A stretch of DNA of 64,000 nt from Caulobacterales bacterium (GTDB lineage Bacteria > Pseudomonadota > Alphaproteobacteria > Caulobacterales > Parvularculaceae). The stretch covers positions 1 to 64,000 of the forward strand of contig JACKIL010000001.1 in the NCBI GenBank assembly GCA_020638525.1, in the 5' to 3' direction. Positions 34,746-43,826 of this stretch are shown here, one piece after another (position 1 is the first letter of the stretch; each line of letters begins with the position of its first letter). The position numbers were made by a program, and so were the translations under genes. Under the pieces are notes generated by a model. That model ran no database searches. It worked only from the letters and a program-made list of their open reading frames with translations, and was not told where the DNA came from.

Positions 34746-35353
34746 AACTTGCCCGCGTAGATCATCCGGCCGGGTCCGAGGCGATCGAGAACGCCGCCAA
34801 GCGCTGCATCGGAAAGCGCGAAGCAGCCTTCGCTACGGCCAAGCTTGCCGTGCTCGGTGATCATCTGGTCGCTGACATACCAGGCGGCGTGGATGACGAT
34901 CGCTCGCGCTTCGGCGTTCGAATTGTCGGGGTCGAGCCCGGCGAGCCGCATGGAGCGGCCATGCTTGCCAAAGTAAGTCTCGCCCGTGCGATAAACGCCG
35001 TCCGAGGAAGCGTTCGAGCCGATCTTGTTCGAAAAGCTCTTGAGCCAGCCCGTATGACCGGGGTCGGAGCCGCGGCCATGCGACACGAGGTATGACGAAA
35101 CACGCCCGTTATTCATGTCGACGAGGTGAAAGCGCGGCTTCCACGAAGGGACTGCAAAGTTGACGATGGCCGCCATGTCCGTCTTGGCGATGCGTGAGGC
35201 GTTCTGCGCGAGGAGGTCCCGCGCAAGGGCGAGCACGCTCCGTTCCGCGCCGGGCGCGGATTTGGCGGGCGTTGCAAGCGCATGGCCTGCCGCGCCGACG
35301 GCGAACAATCCGCCCATGCCCGCGCGCAAGATCGATCGCCGGTCTATGGTCAA
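34742..35353 (-). CDS. L,D-transpeptidase catalytic-domain protein (YkuD_2 type)
   Basis: 203 residues from TTG 35353, chosen for AGGGG seven bases upstream; a TTG at 35410 would add 19 residues. A twin-arginine-like leader (DRRSILRAGMGG, cut near ALA) suggests Tat or Sec export. The core has SHGRGSDPGHTGWL, IVIHAAWYV and the active-site RSEGCFAL with C177. This is a separate subfamily from the neighbouring YcbB-like enzyme, ending tail to tail with it. It probably edits peptidoglycan cross-links. Confidence 0.85.
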   Translation of the reverse strand: MTIDRRSILRAGMGGLFAVGAAGHALATPAKSAPGAERSVLALARDLLAQNASRIAKTDMAAIVNFAVPSWKPRFHLVDMNNGRVSSYLVSHGRGSDPGHTGWLKSFSNKIGSNASSDGVYRTGETYFGKHGRSMRLAGLDPDNSNAEARAIVIHAAWYVSDQMITEHGKLGRSEGCFALSDAALGGVLDRLGPGRMIYAGKF

Positions 35354-35461
35354 ACGGAGCCCCTTTTTGATTGCTCTTTGGTATTTAGGAGCCGCAAAAG
35401 CCGCCTTCAATGGCTGCGACAGCCGGCCTCATGGGGCGGCGTCCAAGGTTAACAAATCGTT

Positions 35462-36421
35462 TCACGCTCCGCGCTCCGCAAGCCCTGACCAGTGGTGGAA
35501 CAATACGGCGAGCGCGGCTGAGGCGACGCGCTCGAAGGGCGTGTCGGCCCGGCTCGTGAGCGCAATCGGCGCGCGCGCCCCGACGACGAGGCCTGCCGCT
35601 TCCGCGCCGGCTAGATAATCGAGCTCCTTGACGAGCACATTGCCGGAGATGAGATCCGGCACGATCAGGACTTCCGCCGCGCCAGCGACTGGCGAAACAA
35701 TGTGCTTCGTTTTTGCGGCTTCTTTCGAAATCGCGTTGTCGAAGGCGAGGGGGCCGTCGAGGACGCCGCCGGTGATCTGTCCGCGGTCAGCCATCTTGCA
35801 GAGCGCGGCGGCGTTGAGCGTCGAGGGAAGCTTCGCCGTCACCGTTTCAACCGCAGAGAGGATTGCGACGCGGGGCGTTTCGACGCCGGTCGCGCGCGCC
35901 ATGTCGATGGCGTTTTGAACGATGTCTTTCAGCTCATCGAGCGTCGGCGCGATATTGATCGCCGCGTCGGAAACGAAAAGCAGGCGTTCGGCTTGCGGCG
36001 CATCGAGCACAAAGACGTGGCTCATCCGGCGCGCGGTGCGCAGGCCCTTCGTCTTGTCGACGACGGGCGCCAGCACTTCATCCGTATGGAGAGCGCCCTT
36101 CATGATCGATTGCGCGCGGCCTTCGCGCACGAGTTCGACGGCGCGCTCTGCGGCGGCGTGGCTGTGCGGCGTTGAAATGATTTCTATTCCGGCAAGGTCG
36201 ATCTGCGCATCTTTCGCCGCCCGCCTTATCTTGTCTTCAGGCCCGACAAAGAGAGGCTTGATCAGTCCGGCTTTCGCCGCGTCCGCCGCGCCGGAAAGGG
36301 AAGGCTCGTCGACCGGGTGGACGACCGCCATCGCAATGGGCCCGAGTTCGCGCGCGCGATCGATCAGCGCCTGAAGACGAAGGCTGGCGCTTGGATGCTC
36401 TCCCTTGGTCATTCGCTGCAT
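35462..36421 (-). CDS. phosphate acetyl/butyryltransferase
   Basis: 319 residues of the PTA_PTB family, with SIMKGALHTDEVL, the FVSDAAINIAPTL block and the C-terminal APIALTSRAD segment. It moves an acyl group between CoA and phosphate. No acetate or butyrate kinase gene lies next to it, so the direction and partner are unclear. ATG 36421 is used; ATG 36412 is an alternative. Confidence 0.85.
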   Translation of the reverse strand: MQRMTKGEHPSASLRLQALIDRARELGPIAMAVVHPVDEPSLSGAADAAKAGLIKPLFVGPEDKIRRAAKDAQIDLAGIEIISTPHSHAAAERAVELVREGRAQSIMKGALHTDEVLAPVVDKTKGLRTARRMSHVFVLDAPQAERLLFVSDAAINIAPTLDELKDIVQNAIDMARATGVETPRVAILSAVETVTAKLPSTLNAAALCKMADRGQITGGVLDGPLAFDNAISKEAAKTKHIVSPVAGAAEVLIVPDLISGNVLVKELDYLAGAEAAGLVVGARAPIALTSRADTPFERVASAALAVLFHHWSGLAERGA

Positions 36422-36730
36422 GAGTTTTCGCCCTTTCGTGCGCGCCTGCGGATTTGATGACCGGATTAGGCTTCCCGCGCCTTGAGTTCAATCAAACCTG
36501 ACGAATGCGGCGAACAGGAAACCGCGCGCCGATTAACAAAGTCGAAACCCTGCCCAAAAGCACCTACCAGAACGGGAAAGGACGCGGGGGAACCGGATAA
36601 ACCGGTCGCCGCCGCGCCCTTTTTCCTCTCGCCCCAATCTCGTGATGGAGACGGAAACCGACTCCATGCGCGCCCCCAAGGAAGGCGCGGTGTTCAACGC
36701 CGCACGGCCTGTCGGCCGAAAGTCTCGCCG
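36422..36730. other. 309-bp gap
   Basis: It sits upstream of the acyltransferase gene and downstream of the His/Asp-rich gene, both minus strand. A short inverted repeat ACCGG-ATAAA-CCGGT occurs at 36592-36606. No convincing reading frame or RNA is seen. Confidence 0.4.
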
Positions 36731-37276
36731 CTAGTGCTTGCGCTTGCGGCCGAAGAGCGAGCCGAAGAAGCCCGCATGATGCGTTTCGTGATGATCGTCG
36801 TCATCATCATCATGATGCTCGTCCGAATGCGAACGGGCCGTGTGATGATGGTCGTCGTCATCTTCGTGGTGGTCGTCGTCATGCCCGTCCGACATGGCGC
36901 GCGCATGAGCGTGATGATGATCGTCATCATCGTCATGATGTTCGTCATGGTCGGAATAGGCGGCGGTCGACCGCTTGGCGGCGGCGCAGACATCGTTATG
37001 AAGCTGCAGAGCGCTCGAGACCGCCGTTTCATGATGAGCGACGGCCGCTTCGACCTGCTGGCGAAGGCCGCGAACCTCGGCGGCGAGGTCGAGCGCGGCG
37101 TCGAGTTTCGCCGTCGCTTCGGCATGGAGAGCCTGCGAGGCCATCGCGGAACGGCGGGCCGAGAAAGCGAGTACTACGATTACAAAGAAGAGAACCGCCG
37201 TGAGCGCCAGAGCTGCAGCGGCGAACAGAAAGCCAGCGTCGCTCATAAGAAGAGCGAGCATGTTATGGAACGTCAT
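36731..37276 (-). CDS. membrane-anchored His/Asp-rich protein
   Basis: 181 residues. One N-terminal membrane segment (about 12-38), then a predicted coiled coil (42-105, LHAEATAKLDAALDLAAEV), then a tail of about 65 residues made almost only of His and Asp in three imperfect repeats (HHDDDDDHH, HHEDDDDHH, HHDDDDDDHH), ending in the basic FGRKRKH. Such tails bind divalent metals such as Zn, Ni or Co, so storage, buffering or sensing of metal at the membrane is the likely role. The gene is minus strand; the plus strand also has an open frame, caused by the GAT/CAT repeats. No metal transporter is adjacent. Confidence 0.75.
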   Translation of the reverse strand: MTFHNMLALLMSDAGFLFAAAALALTAVLFFVIVVLAFSARRSAMASQALHAEATAKLDAALDLAAEVRGLRQQVEAAVAHHETAVSSALQLHNDVCAAAKRSTAAYSDHDEHHDDDDDHHHAHARAMSDGHDDDHHEDDDDHHHTARSHSDEHHDDDDDDHHETHHAGFFGSLFGRKRKH

Positions 37277-37463
37277 GATTCCCCACCCTCAGGAACAAAA
37301 TGAACGAAAGGGGTTTTATCTGCGGGAAACCGGTCCGTCTATTTCTCTTTCCGCCATGTGCGATGAACGCGATTTTCGCGCGCCGCGCTAAAATCTGTTG
37401 CCGGTCGGGCAGTTAGCTCAAGCGGGCGCATTGTCTGCGCGTTGGGGAACGTAAAAAAAATAT

Positions 37464-38255
37464 TCAGCTTGACGGCGAGGCTGTCGCATCATGAAGGCCG
37501 GGTTTGACCGCCGTCACCATGTAATTGACGTCGGCGTCATCGGTGACGCGCCACAGATCCATGAGCGGGCTGTAGGCGACGCCGGCGACCGCGGTGACGG
37601 CGAGGCCCGCCTGGCTTAGGGCCGCCTTCAGTTCTTCCGGTTTCATGAAACGGCGCGGGTCATGGGTGCCTTTCGGCAGCCAGCCGAGAACGTATTCCGC
37701 GCCGATCTTGGCGAGGGCGAAGGCCTTCAGCGTACGGTTGATTGTCGCGACGACCATGAACCCGCCGGGCTTCACCATCTGCGCCGAGGCGGAAAGAAAC
37801 AAAGCCGGATCGGCGACATGCTCGACCGCCTCGAGATTGAGGACGATGTCGAACGGCGCCTCGCCCGAGGCGAGGAGCGCCTCGATCGTGCCGGCGCGAT
37901 AATCGATGTCGAGGCCCTGCTGGCGCGCATGGGTCGAGGCGACGGCGATGTTGCGCTCGGAGGCGTCGAGGCCGACGACCTCGGCGCCCAGCCGGCGCAT
38001 CGGTTCGGCGACGAGCCCGCCGCCGCAGCCGACATCGAGCAGGCGAAGCCCCTCGAGCGGTCGCTTCCCGCGTCGCTCGCGGGCGAAATGCGCGCAGGCC
38101 GCGTCGCGAATATAGGCGAGCCGCGCCGGATTGAACTTGTGCAACGGCCGGAACTTCCCGAACGGGTCCCACCACTCCGCAGCGATGCGGCTGAACTTCT
38201 CGACCTCGGCCGGATCGAGCGTGCTCCCGGCGTCCTGCACATCTGTCGCGGCCAT
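37464..38255 (-). CDS. ubiG: ubiquinone biosynthesis O-methyltransferase
   Basis: 263 residues from ATG 38255, with GGGAG seven bases upstream; the frame is open 37 codons further. The SAM-binding motif LDVGCGGGLVAEPM, the EVEKFSRIAAEWWDP N-terminal signature and the LEAVEHVAD segment identify UbiG. It performs both O-methylations in ubiquinone synthesis. It is divergent from lysC, a common alphaproteobacterial arrangement. Confidence 0.95.
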   Translation of the reverse strand: MAATDVQDAGSTLDPAEVEKFSRIAAEWWDPFGKFRPLHKFNPARLAYIRDAACAHFARERRGKRPLEGLRLLDVGCGGGLVAEPMRRLGAEVVGLDASERNIAVASTHARQQGLDIDYRAGTIEALLASGEAPFDIVLNLEAVEHVADPALFLSASAQMVKPGGFMVVATINRTLKAFALAKIGAEYVLGWLPKGTHDPRRFMKPEELKAALSQAGLAVTAVAGVAYSPLMDLWRVTDDADVNYMVTAVKPGLHDATASPSS

Positions 38256-38420
38256 TCCCGATCTCCCGGTTCCTGCTCGTGCTTGCGAAATTGCGAACCG
38301 CTCCCTAGAGATACGCGCGAATTCCCGTGAGACAAGCCGGACAGGGGGGCTGTTGATCGCGATCAACGCCGCCCGACGCCGGATGCCTGAAGCAGACGCC
38401 TGAAGTAAGAGCGCATACCC

Positions 38421-39671
38421 ATGTCGCGCATAGTGATGAAGTTCGGCGGCACTTCGGTGGCCGATCTCGACCGGATCCGCAACGTCGCCCGCTTCGTGCG
38501 GCGTGAAGTCGAGGCCGGTTCAAGCATCGTCGTCGTCGTTTCCGCCATGGCGGGCGAGACGAACAAGCTCGTCGCGCTCTGCCGGCAAGCCGGCCCCGCC
38601 GACCCGAAGCTCGGCATGCATGATGTCGAATATGACGCGGTAGTCTCGAGCGGCGAACAGGTGACGTCAGGCCTTCTCGCGCTCGTTCTCCAGAATCAGG
38701 GCCTGCGCGCGCGTTCCTGGCAGGGCTGGCAGATTCCGCTCGAAACGGATATGGCGCACGGCAAGGCCCGCATCGCCGACATCAAGGGCGAAGCGCTCGG
38801 CGAGGCGATCGACGGCGGCGAGATCGCGGTCATCGCCGGCTTTCAGGGGATCGCCCCGGACGGGCGCATCGCCACGCTCGGCCGCGGCGGCTCCGATACG
38901 ACGGCTGTCGCGCTCGCCGCCGCGCTCAAGGCCGAGCGCTGCGACATCTATACGGATGTCGACGGCGTCTATACGACCGACCCCCGCATTCACAAGCTCG
39001 CCCGCCGGATGGACCGGATTTCCTTCGAGGAAATGCTGGAAATGGCCTCCGTCGGCGCGAAAGTCCTGCAAACCCGTTCCGTCGAACTCGCCATGGCCTA
39101 TAAAGTGCCTGTGCGCGTGCTTTCGAGTTTCGACAATCCCGAAACGCCGGGACCGGGCACCGTCATCTGCGACGAGGAAGAAATCGTGGAAAAGAACATT
39201 GTAAGCGGCATCACCCCGTCTCACGACGAAGCCAAGATCAGCCTGCTCGCCGTTCCGGACGAGCCGGGCAGGGCCGCGCGTATTTTCACGCTGCTGGCCG
39301 ACGCCAATATCAATGTCGACATGATCGTGCAGAGCCCGTCGCGTGCGCCGGGCAAGGCGAACATTTCATTCACCATTCCCGAAGCCGATCTCGATCGCGC
39401 GGCGACGCTGCTCTCCGATGCGAAGGACGACATCGGCTATTCGGCGATCCAGAGCGACCGCAATGTCGTGAAGGTTTCCGTCATCGGCGTCGGCATGAAG
39501 AGCCATGCCGGTGTCGCGTCCGTGATGTTCAAAACGCTGGCTGATCGCGGCATCAACATCCAGAATATCTCGACGTCGGAAATCAAGATTAGCGTGCTTA
39601 TCGATTCCCAGTACACCGAGCTCGCAGTGCGCGCGCTTCACCAGGCATACGGCCTGGACCGCGCGGCCTAA
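38421..39671 (+). CDS. lysC: aspartate kinase
   Basis: 416 residues. The catalytic N-terminal KFGGTSVADLDRI and the GRGGSDTTAVALAA block are clear, and two C-terminal ACT domains (about 265-410) allow feedback control by lysine or threonine. It begins the aspartate family pathway that dapD also serves. ptsP follows in the same direction after 64 bp. Confidence 0.96.
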   Translation: MSRIVMKFGGTSVADLDRIRNVARFVRREVEAGSSIVVVVSAMAGETNKLVALCRQAGPADPKLGMHDVEYDAVVSSGEQVTSGLLALVLQNQGLRARSWQGWQIPLETDMAHGKARIADIKGEALGEAIDGGEIAVIAGFQGIAPDGRIATLGRGGSDTTAVALAAALKAERCDIYTDVDGVYTTDPRIHKLARRMDRISFEEMLEMASVGAKVLQTRSVELAMAYKVPVRVLSSFDNPETPGPGTVICDEEEIVEKNIVSGITPSHDEAKISLLAVPDEPGRAARIFTLLADANINVDMIVQSPSRAPGKANISFTIPEADLDRAATLLSDAKDDIGYSAIQSDRNVVKVSVIGVGMKSHAGVASVMFKTLADRGINIQNISTSEIKISVLIDSQYTELAVRALHQAYGLDRAA

Positions 39672-39735
39672 TCGACCGCCCTAGATCTGGCGGCCAGCGT
39701 TGCGTTTCCGGCGCTGGCGGCCGAACGGGAGAGAG

Positions 39736-42033
39736 ATGAGTCTTGAGCGGACAAGGCCGCCGCATGGCGGCCATGGCGAACGCGGCATTACGGTGCTTCT
39801 GCGCCGGATGCATGACGTCGTCGCCGGCGAGGCGACGGCGCAGGAGCGTCTCGACCGTCTGACAAGCGTCATCGCAAGCCATGTCGTCGCCGATGTGTGC
39901 TCGATCTATCTGCGCAGGCCCGACGACAAGCTCGAACTCTATTCGACGGAAGGTCTGAACCGCGAAGCCGTCCACAAGACGTTGATGAACTGGGGCGAGG
40001 GCCTTGTCGGCGTCGTCGCCGCGACTCAGAAGCCGCTCGTCACGGCGGAAGCGCCGATGCACCCGGCCTTCGTCTACAAGGCGGAGACGGGCGAAGACCC
40101 GTTGCACTCCTTCCTCGGCGTGCCGCTCATCCGCTCGGGCAAGGCGCTTGGCGTTCTCACGCTCCAGAACAAGGCGATCCGTCGTTACACGGATGAAGAG
40201 GTCGAGGCGGCGCAGGCCGTCGCGCTCCTTCTCGCCGAAGTCGCCGCTTCCGGCGAGCTTCTCGGCAAGGAAGAAACCGCCGCTGTCGGCGAGATGCTGC
40301 ACCGGCCTGACAGGCTCACCGGCGTCGGCGTCGTCGCAGGCGTTGCGAAAGGCCGCGTCGCATTTCACGAAGCGGCGACGCCGCGTCACAAAGTCTTCGC
40401 GCAGGATGTCGCGCGCGAGGCGCAGCGCCTCGAAGACGGCCTGCAAAGCCTCAGAAAGTCCGTCGACGACATGCTCGCCGATGAATCGCTCGCCGGCGTG
40501 TCGCGCGACGTGCTCGAGGCCTATCGGCTCTTTGCTTATGACCGCGGCTGGAAAGATCGTCTGCGTACGGCGGTGTTCTCCGGTCTGACAGCGGAATCGG
40601 CGGTCGAGCAGGTGAAGAACGAGAATCGCGCGCGGCTGATGCAGGCGCGCGACCCTTATTTGCGCGAACGCTTGCACGATCTTGATGACCTCGCGCATCG
40701 CCTTCTGCGCCACCTTGCCGGAAACGGCGTCGAACATCCGCGCGAACTGCCCGACGAAGCCGTCGTCGTCGCGCGCATGATGGGCCCGGCCGATCTTCTC
40801 GAATATGACCGCACGAAGCTGAAAGGCCTCGTGCTCGTCGAGGCCTCCGCGACCTCGCACGTCGCGATCGTCGCGCGCGCGCTCGAAATTCCACTCGTCG
40901 CCGGCGTCGATGACGTTCTTGAGCGCGTCTACGAGAATGACGAGATCATTGTCGACGGCGATGCAGGCGACGTTCATGTCCGTCCGGCGCAGGATATCCG
41001 CGACAGCTATCGCGAAAAGCGTGAGCTGCAATCGGTCCGTCAGGCGGAATTCGCCAAGGAGCGCGACCTTCCTTCGGTGACGAAGGACGGCGTCGAGATC
41101 GACATCCATATGAATGCGGGCCTTGCGCTCGACATGCCGCATCTCCACACGACGGGCGCGCGCGGCGTCGGCCTGTTCCGCACGGAACTGCAATTCCTCA
41201 TCGGGCCGCAATTGCCGCGCGCCGAAGCGCAGGAACGTCTTTACAAGGAAGTTCTTGAGCGCGCCGATGGCAAGCCGGTTGTCTTCCGCACCGCCGATCT
41301 CGGCGGCGACAAGTCCGCCGCCTATATGAAGCGGGGCGCCGAAGGCAATCCGGCGATGGGCTGGCGCGGGCTTCGAATGGCGATCGACCGGCCCGGCATT
41401 ATCCGCCCGCAGATCCGCGCGCTTCTTTCGGCGAGCGCCGGCCGCGAGCTTTCGATCATGTTCCCGATGGTCACGCTCGCCAAAGAGCTCGATGCGGCGC
41501 GCGCGCTCCTCGACCGCGAAGTCCAGCGCCGGAAAGACGCCGGGCGCCCATTGCCGACGTCGATCAGGGTCGGCGCGATGATCGAAACGCCGGCCGCCGT
41601 CTGGCGCATGGAGGAGATCGCCTCCCGCGTCGATTTCCTCTCGGTCGGCGGCAACGACCTCGCGCAGTTCTATTTCGCGGCGGACCGCGAGTCGGAGCTG
41701 ACGCAGCGCCGCTATGACCCGATCGACCCGGGCTTCCTCAGCTTCCTCGGCCTGATCGTTCAGAAGGCGTCTGCTTCCGGCACGCCGCTTTCATATTGTG
41801 GGGAGCAGGCGGCCGATCTCCTCATGGCGGCCGCGCTCATCGGGCTCGGCGTCAGGCGCTTTTCGATTCCTGCGACATCAGTCGGCCCGTTCCGCCGCAT
41901 GGTCCGCTCGATTGAGGCGGGCGCCGTTTCAAGCTGGTTTGAAACGCGCGTCACGCGAGGCGGCGAGGGGATGCGAGCCGATCTCATCGCGCATCTGAGG
42001 CAGGGCGGCGTCGAGCTTTCGCCCCAGAAATAG
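39736..42033 (+). CDS. ptsP: phosphoenolpyruvate-protein phosphotransferase PtsP (EI-Ntr)
   Basis: 765 residues from ATG 39736 with GGGAGAGAG upstream. An N-terminal GAF domain (about 12-160) is followed by the PEP-utilizing enzyme core with phospho-acceptor H375 in SATSHVAI and a catalytic Cys688 in SYCGEQAAD. EI-Ntr passes phosphate from PEP to the NPr/EIIA-Ntr chain, linking nitrogen state, often through glutamine sensed by GAF, to regulation. The lysC-ptsP pairing is typical of the class. Confidence 0.95.
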   Translation: MSLERTRPPHGGHGERGITVLLRRMHDVVAGEATAQERLDRLTSVIASHVVADVCSIYLRRPDDKLELYSTEGLNREAVHKTLMNWGEGLVGVVAATQKPLVTAEAPMHPAFVYKAETGEDPLHSFLGVPLIRSGKALGVLTLQNKAIRRYTDEEVEAAQAVALLLAEVAASGELLGKEETAAVGEMLHRPDRLTGVGVVAGVAKGRVAFHEAATPRHKVFAQDVAREAQRLEDGLQSLRKSVDDMLADESLAGVSRDVLEAYRLFAYDRGWKDRLRTAVFSGLTAESAVEQVKNENRARLMQARDPYLRERLHDLDDLAHRLLRHLAGNGVEHPRELPDEAVVVARMMGPADLLEYDRTKLKGLVLVEASATSHVAIVARALEIPLVAGVDDVLERVYENDEIIVDGDAGDVHVRPAQDIRDSYREKRELQSVRQAEFAKERDLPSVTKDGVEIDIHMNAGLALDMPHLHTTGARGVGLFRTELQFLIGPQLPRAEAQERLYKEVLERADGKPVVFRTADLGGDKSAAYMKRGAEGNPAMGWRGLRMAIDRPGIIRPQIRALLSASAGRELSIMFPMVTLAKELDAARALLDREVQRRKDAGRPLPTSIRVGAMIETPAAVWRMEEIASRVDFLSVGGNDLAQFYFAADRESELTQRRYDPIDPGFLSFLGLIVQKASASGTPLSYCGEQAADLLMAAALIGLGVRRFSIPATSVGPFRRMVRSIEAGAVSSWFETRVTRGGEGMRADLIAHLRQGGVELSPQK

Positions 42034-42244
42034 CCGTGACCTTAAGGCGGTGCCTTCATTTGCGCGCCGCTTCCTTGTCACTTTTCAAGTTTACCAAGAA
42101 TTGGCGCCCTTGATGCTAAGTTCAATCGGGCGAGCGCTCGGGATTCCTTAACGGAGATCCATGAAATAGCGCGATAACAAGGTGTTTTTCTCTCGTTAGT
42201 TGCGCTAATGTGGCAAGCGGGAGAGTGGCGTAAGGTGCACTAGC

Positions 42245-43099
42245 GTGGCGAGCAATAACGGCACTGCCGAAATCGTTAACATGGAAGATGCGCGGGCGCG
42301 GCGGCGCGCTCTCGAGGCCGAGCCTGAGAGCTTTCCTCACACAGGCGCGCATCTGAGGGCGGTAAGGGAAGCGGCCGGCTTCACGCTCGAAGAGATTTCG
42401 GCGCGCATTCACGTCAAGGCGGTTTATCTCAACGCGATCGAAGAGATGGCGCTCGACGCCGGTCCTTCGCGCGCTTTCCTCCTCGGCTTCGTCAAAACTT
42501 ACGCCGAATCCCTCGGACTCAATCCGGCCGAAGTCGTTCTGCGCTACAAGGTCGATGCAGGGCTGACGGCGCCGCCGGAAGTCGAGACCGAAAAATTCGA
42601 GGCGGCCGAAGCTGCGGCGAGCGAAGCCGACCGGCGGGAGCTTTCGCTCTGGGCGGTCATCGTCGTCGTCGCCTTCATCGTCTGGTGCGCCTGGCAGATC
42701 ACCCGTCCGCGGACGGAAGCGACGCCCTTCGGCAGCCGCCAGCAGGCAGCCGAAACGGTGCTTCCCCTGACGCCGCCCTCGCCGGAAGCCCTGCAGGGCG
42801 TGGAGCCGGTCCCGCTTCCCCGGGTCGTCGAGGCCAAGGTTCTCGAAGCGGTGGAGCCCGTCTATCCGCGCCGCTGCGAATCCGAGGCGGGAGCGGTTGA
42901 AACGGTCGAGATCGCGTTCAATATTACTCGCGGCGGGGTTGTAAGCGGCGAAAGGGTCGCCGCTACGACGAACGCCTGCTTCAACGACGCCGCGCTCAAC
43001 GCGGCTCGCCGCTGGCGGTTTTCCCCGCGTACGGTCGACGGCGAGATCCGTCCGGCCTATGATCAGCGCCATACATTCACGTTTGAGAAGCCGGAATAG
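42245..43099 (+). CDS. RodZ-like helix-turn-helix membrane protein with TonB C-terminal domain
   Basis: 284 residues, GTG start. A cytoplasmic helix-turn-helix (about 35-100, LRAVREAAGFTLEEISARI) matches the RodZ N-terminal domain; one membrane segment spans about 134-150; a Pro-rich linker follows; then a periplasmic TonB C-terminal-like domain (about 195-284) with two cysteines (PRRCES, TNACFN). Position upstream of ispG matches rodZ-ispG in many proteobacteria. RodZ links MreB to the cell wall; here the usual C-terminal domain appears replaced by a TonB-C fold. Whether it acts in shape or in energy transduction is open. Confidence 0.8.
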   Translation: MASNNGTAEIVNMEDARARRRALEAEPESFPHTGAHLRAVREAAGFTLEEISARIHVKAVYLNAIEEMALDAGPSRAFLLGFVKTYAESLGLNPAEVVLRYKVDAGLTAPPEVETEKFEAAEAAASEADRRELSLWAVIVVVAFIVWCAWQITRPRTEATPFGSRQQAAETVLPLTPPSPEALQGVEPVPLPRVVEAKVLEAVEPVYPRRCESEAGAVETVEIAFNITRGGVVSGERVAATTNACFNDAALNAARRWRFSPRTVDGEIRPAYDQRHTFTFEKPE

Positions 43100-43110
43100 A
43101 GCGATAATAG

Positions 43111-43193
43111 CCCTCAATCATGATTGAGGGGTGTATTGGGCGGCGTGAAACACCCCAATTTTGCTTTGTAGCAGCAGCCTGTTAGGCTCCTGC
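43111..43193. other. structured intergenic region
   Basis: A perfect 20-bp palindrome CCCTCAATCATGATTGAGGG is at 43111-43130. Next, ATTGGG/CCCAAT and the overlapping GGGGTGT/ACACCCC can pair around the spacer. A third stem GCAGCAGCCT/AGGCTCCTGC with one mismatch spans 43171-43193. It follows the RodZ-like gene and precedes a lipoprotein gene. Confidence 0.5.
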
Positions 43194-43312
43194 TGGGGCA
43201 ATCCTTGGTTTATGGGGCTGGACTCTTCTTGTTCCTGATAGCGGTGGGTGTCCTTGAAGCGGTTTGGTTCAATACCGCAAACAAGAAACCAGACAGGAGA
43301 GAGTCACAGATC

Positions 43313-43678
43313 ATGATAGATAAGGTGATTGTTTTTATTGCGGCGGCAAGTCTTTGTGTCGGTTGCGCGACAGTTGAGTCTCAACGACAGTCGGTGGCGT
43401 TGACATCTGCGGCGCCAGTTGCGCGCGCGGAAGACGCGCCCCAGGATGCAGCAGTTGAGCAGGATACGGATGAGTCGGCAAAGTCCGATGACGATCGGAT
43501 TATCTGCCGCTCGATCATGGTGACCGGTTCGCGGATCGCCAAGGAAAGGGTCTGCGGAACCGCGAAGGAATGGGCTGATCACAAGAAGCGGTCGCGCGAG
43601 GAGCTTGAGCGCACGCAGCGCGGCATGGACGCCTATACATTCAACGAACATCACGGGCGTGATATTCCGATCGACTAA
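43313..43678 (+). CDS. small lipoprotein with CR-TGSRI motif
   Basis: 121 residues from ATG 43313. A hydrophobic leader ends in a lipobox-like CVGC, so it is probably lipid-anchored. After an acidic, Ala-rich linker comes a C-terminal block ICRSIMVTGSRIAKERVCG with EWADHKK, a pattern I associate with short uncharacterised alphaproteobacterial envelope proteins. The two cysteines in this block may form a disulfide. Function unknown. Confidence 0.7.
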   Translation: MIDKVIVFIAAASLCVGCATVESQRQSVALTSAAPVARAEDAPQDAAVEQDTDESAKSDDDRIICRSIMVTGSRIAKERVCGTAKEWADHKKRSREELERTQRGMDAYTFNEHHGRDIPID

Positions 43679-43690
43679 GCGGGCAACCCA

Positions 43691-43708
43691 GGCGGGCGAA
43701 AGCCCGCC
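43691..43708. terminator. GC-rich hairpin after lipoprotein gene
   Basis: GGCGGGC and GCCCGCC form a perfect seven-pair stem with a GAAA tetraloop 13 bp after the lipoprotein stop. There is no T-run, so it may stabilise the mRNA end rather than terminate. Confidence 0.4.
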
Positions 43709-43826
43709 GACCCGCGCGGTTGACCCGTAAGGCATTGAAAAAAGGGCTGGGGGCTTGACTTGTAGGCCCGCAGCGCAATCTTGGGCTGAATACGGTTGGC
43801 AATCAGCTTTTTTGGGACCTTCACCC

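Noticed and set aside
36770..36960. Trinucleotide repeats as a non-coding microsatellite
   Set aside because: They are codons of the His/Asp-rich tail and keep frame throughout.
36482..37303. Plus-strand frame with Met/Ile/Val-rich repeats
   Set aside because: It is the complement of the His/Asp-rich repeat region. The minus-strand frame has a membrane segment, coiled coil and sensible ends; the plus-strand one does not.
39598..41211. Minus-strand open frame of 537 codons
   Set aside because: Antisense to ptsP; a shadow of high-GC coding sequence.
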